Positions 30,346-30,713 of a stretch of DNA of 30,713 nt are shown here, one piece after another; position 1 is the stretch's first letter, and each line of letters starts with the position of its first letter. Origin of the DNA: Nemertoderma westbladi (taxonomy: Eukaryota > Xenacoelomorpha > Nemertodermatida > Nemertodermatidae). Both the position numbers and the translations under genes were made by a program. The stretch is from the NCBI GenBank assembly GCA_032718475.1, contig JAUCBJ010005159.1, positions 1-30,713 of the forward strand, given 5' to 3'. The notes beneath the pieces were generated by a model. That model made no database searches and had not been told where the DNA came from. It saw nothing but the letters and a program-made list of their open reading frames with translations.

Positions 30346-30713
30346 CGTGTGGCCTTCGAGAAGCTAAGATAATAGCAGTTAATTAGTTAATTAAGTTGAT
30401 TACGGTGAAAACACCATTTTCAACCTGCCTTTTAAAGGAAATTAATTGTTTTACAGTATAAGATTTAAATAATTATACTTAAAAATTATACAGATGTAAT
30501 CCACATACGCCATTCTATTATAGTTTTTAATTAGTTCAAGTGATTTGCTTTAATAAATGTGTCTTTAATTGATCTAAACCTAATTAAACGGCACAATTAT
30601 TGAGTACAAATTTAATCCTTCCCATTATTGGTCAAGTCTCTGCTGGTGTGGAGCTAGCTCGCTGGGAGTTGTGACTGTAGACTAACCAGAGAGGAATTGT
30701 AACACGTTCGTGG
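30346..30713. other. AT-rich window end, nothing recognised
   Basis: There is no frame of note and no repeat similar to others in the window apart from the preceding element. It may be interior sequence of the element that begins at 30171. Confidence 0.25.

Overview
The window looks like a transposon-dense stretch of a metazoan nuclear genome, probably a marine invertebrate. The evidence is AT-rich DNA, intron/exon structure with GT-AG junctions, a THAP zinc-finger exon, CUB-domain exons and many different non-LTR retrotransposon remnants. Frequent 'taggcctac'-like words suggest an echinoderm or other deuterostome, but this is only an impression. There is no sign of operons, bacterial promoters or CRISPR.

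Host genes. (1) A THAP-domain first exon lies on the minus strand at about 2011-2334. (2) A minus-strand gene can be assembled from four exons whose splice sites and phases agree: 21093-21252 (second half of a CUB domain), 19672-20849 (about 22 copies of a 15-residue Ser/Thr-rich repeat, then the first half of a CUB), 10808-10967 (second half of that CUB) and 9245-9348 (hydrophobic C-terminus, GPI-type or membrane anchor). The 5' part lies outside the window or was not found. Its 8.7-kb intron holds much of the mobile DNA here. The predicted product is a cell-surface, CUB-plus-mucin-like protein.

Mobile DNA from left to right: the 3' end of an LTR retrotransposon with its 3' LTR (1-1882); a LINE ORF1 remnant (3382-3924, minus); 165-bp tandem repeats ending in a piggyBac-like terminus (about 4229-5120); a pogo-like transposase tail (5380-5670); a LINE 3' end (6955-7147); an RTE-like LINE 3' part (about 9500-10116); a tRNA-like SINE head (about 10411-10500); a LINE with a restriction-like endonuclease (11615-13830, minus); a LINE remnant with an (ATTCA)n tail (14520-15147); a 68-bp tandem array (15250-15680); a 45-bp minisatellite split by a solo LTR (15861-18123); a 458-bp inverted-repeat element (19137-19594); a tRNA-derived SINE (21787-22075); a piggyBac transposase fragment (22380-22676); a 17-bp minisatellite of about 1.26 kb (22735-23999); an APE-type LINE ORF2 (24101-25455) next to an antisense RTE-like LINE (25472-26920); a LINE ORF1 remnant (27021-28780); a BEL/Pao pol remnant (about 29200-30167); and a second copy of the inverted-repeat element (from 30171).

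The best candidates for something new are the mucin-like repeat, which seems to have arisen by amplifying the N-terminal edge of the adjacent CUB domain, and the cysteine-free CUB domains themselves. The solo LTR that splits a minisatellite with an exact 5-bp target duplication is the cleanest structural event. Nothing looks like a complete, active mobile element or an unknown defence-type system.
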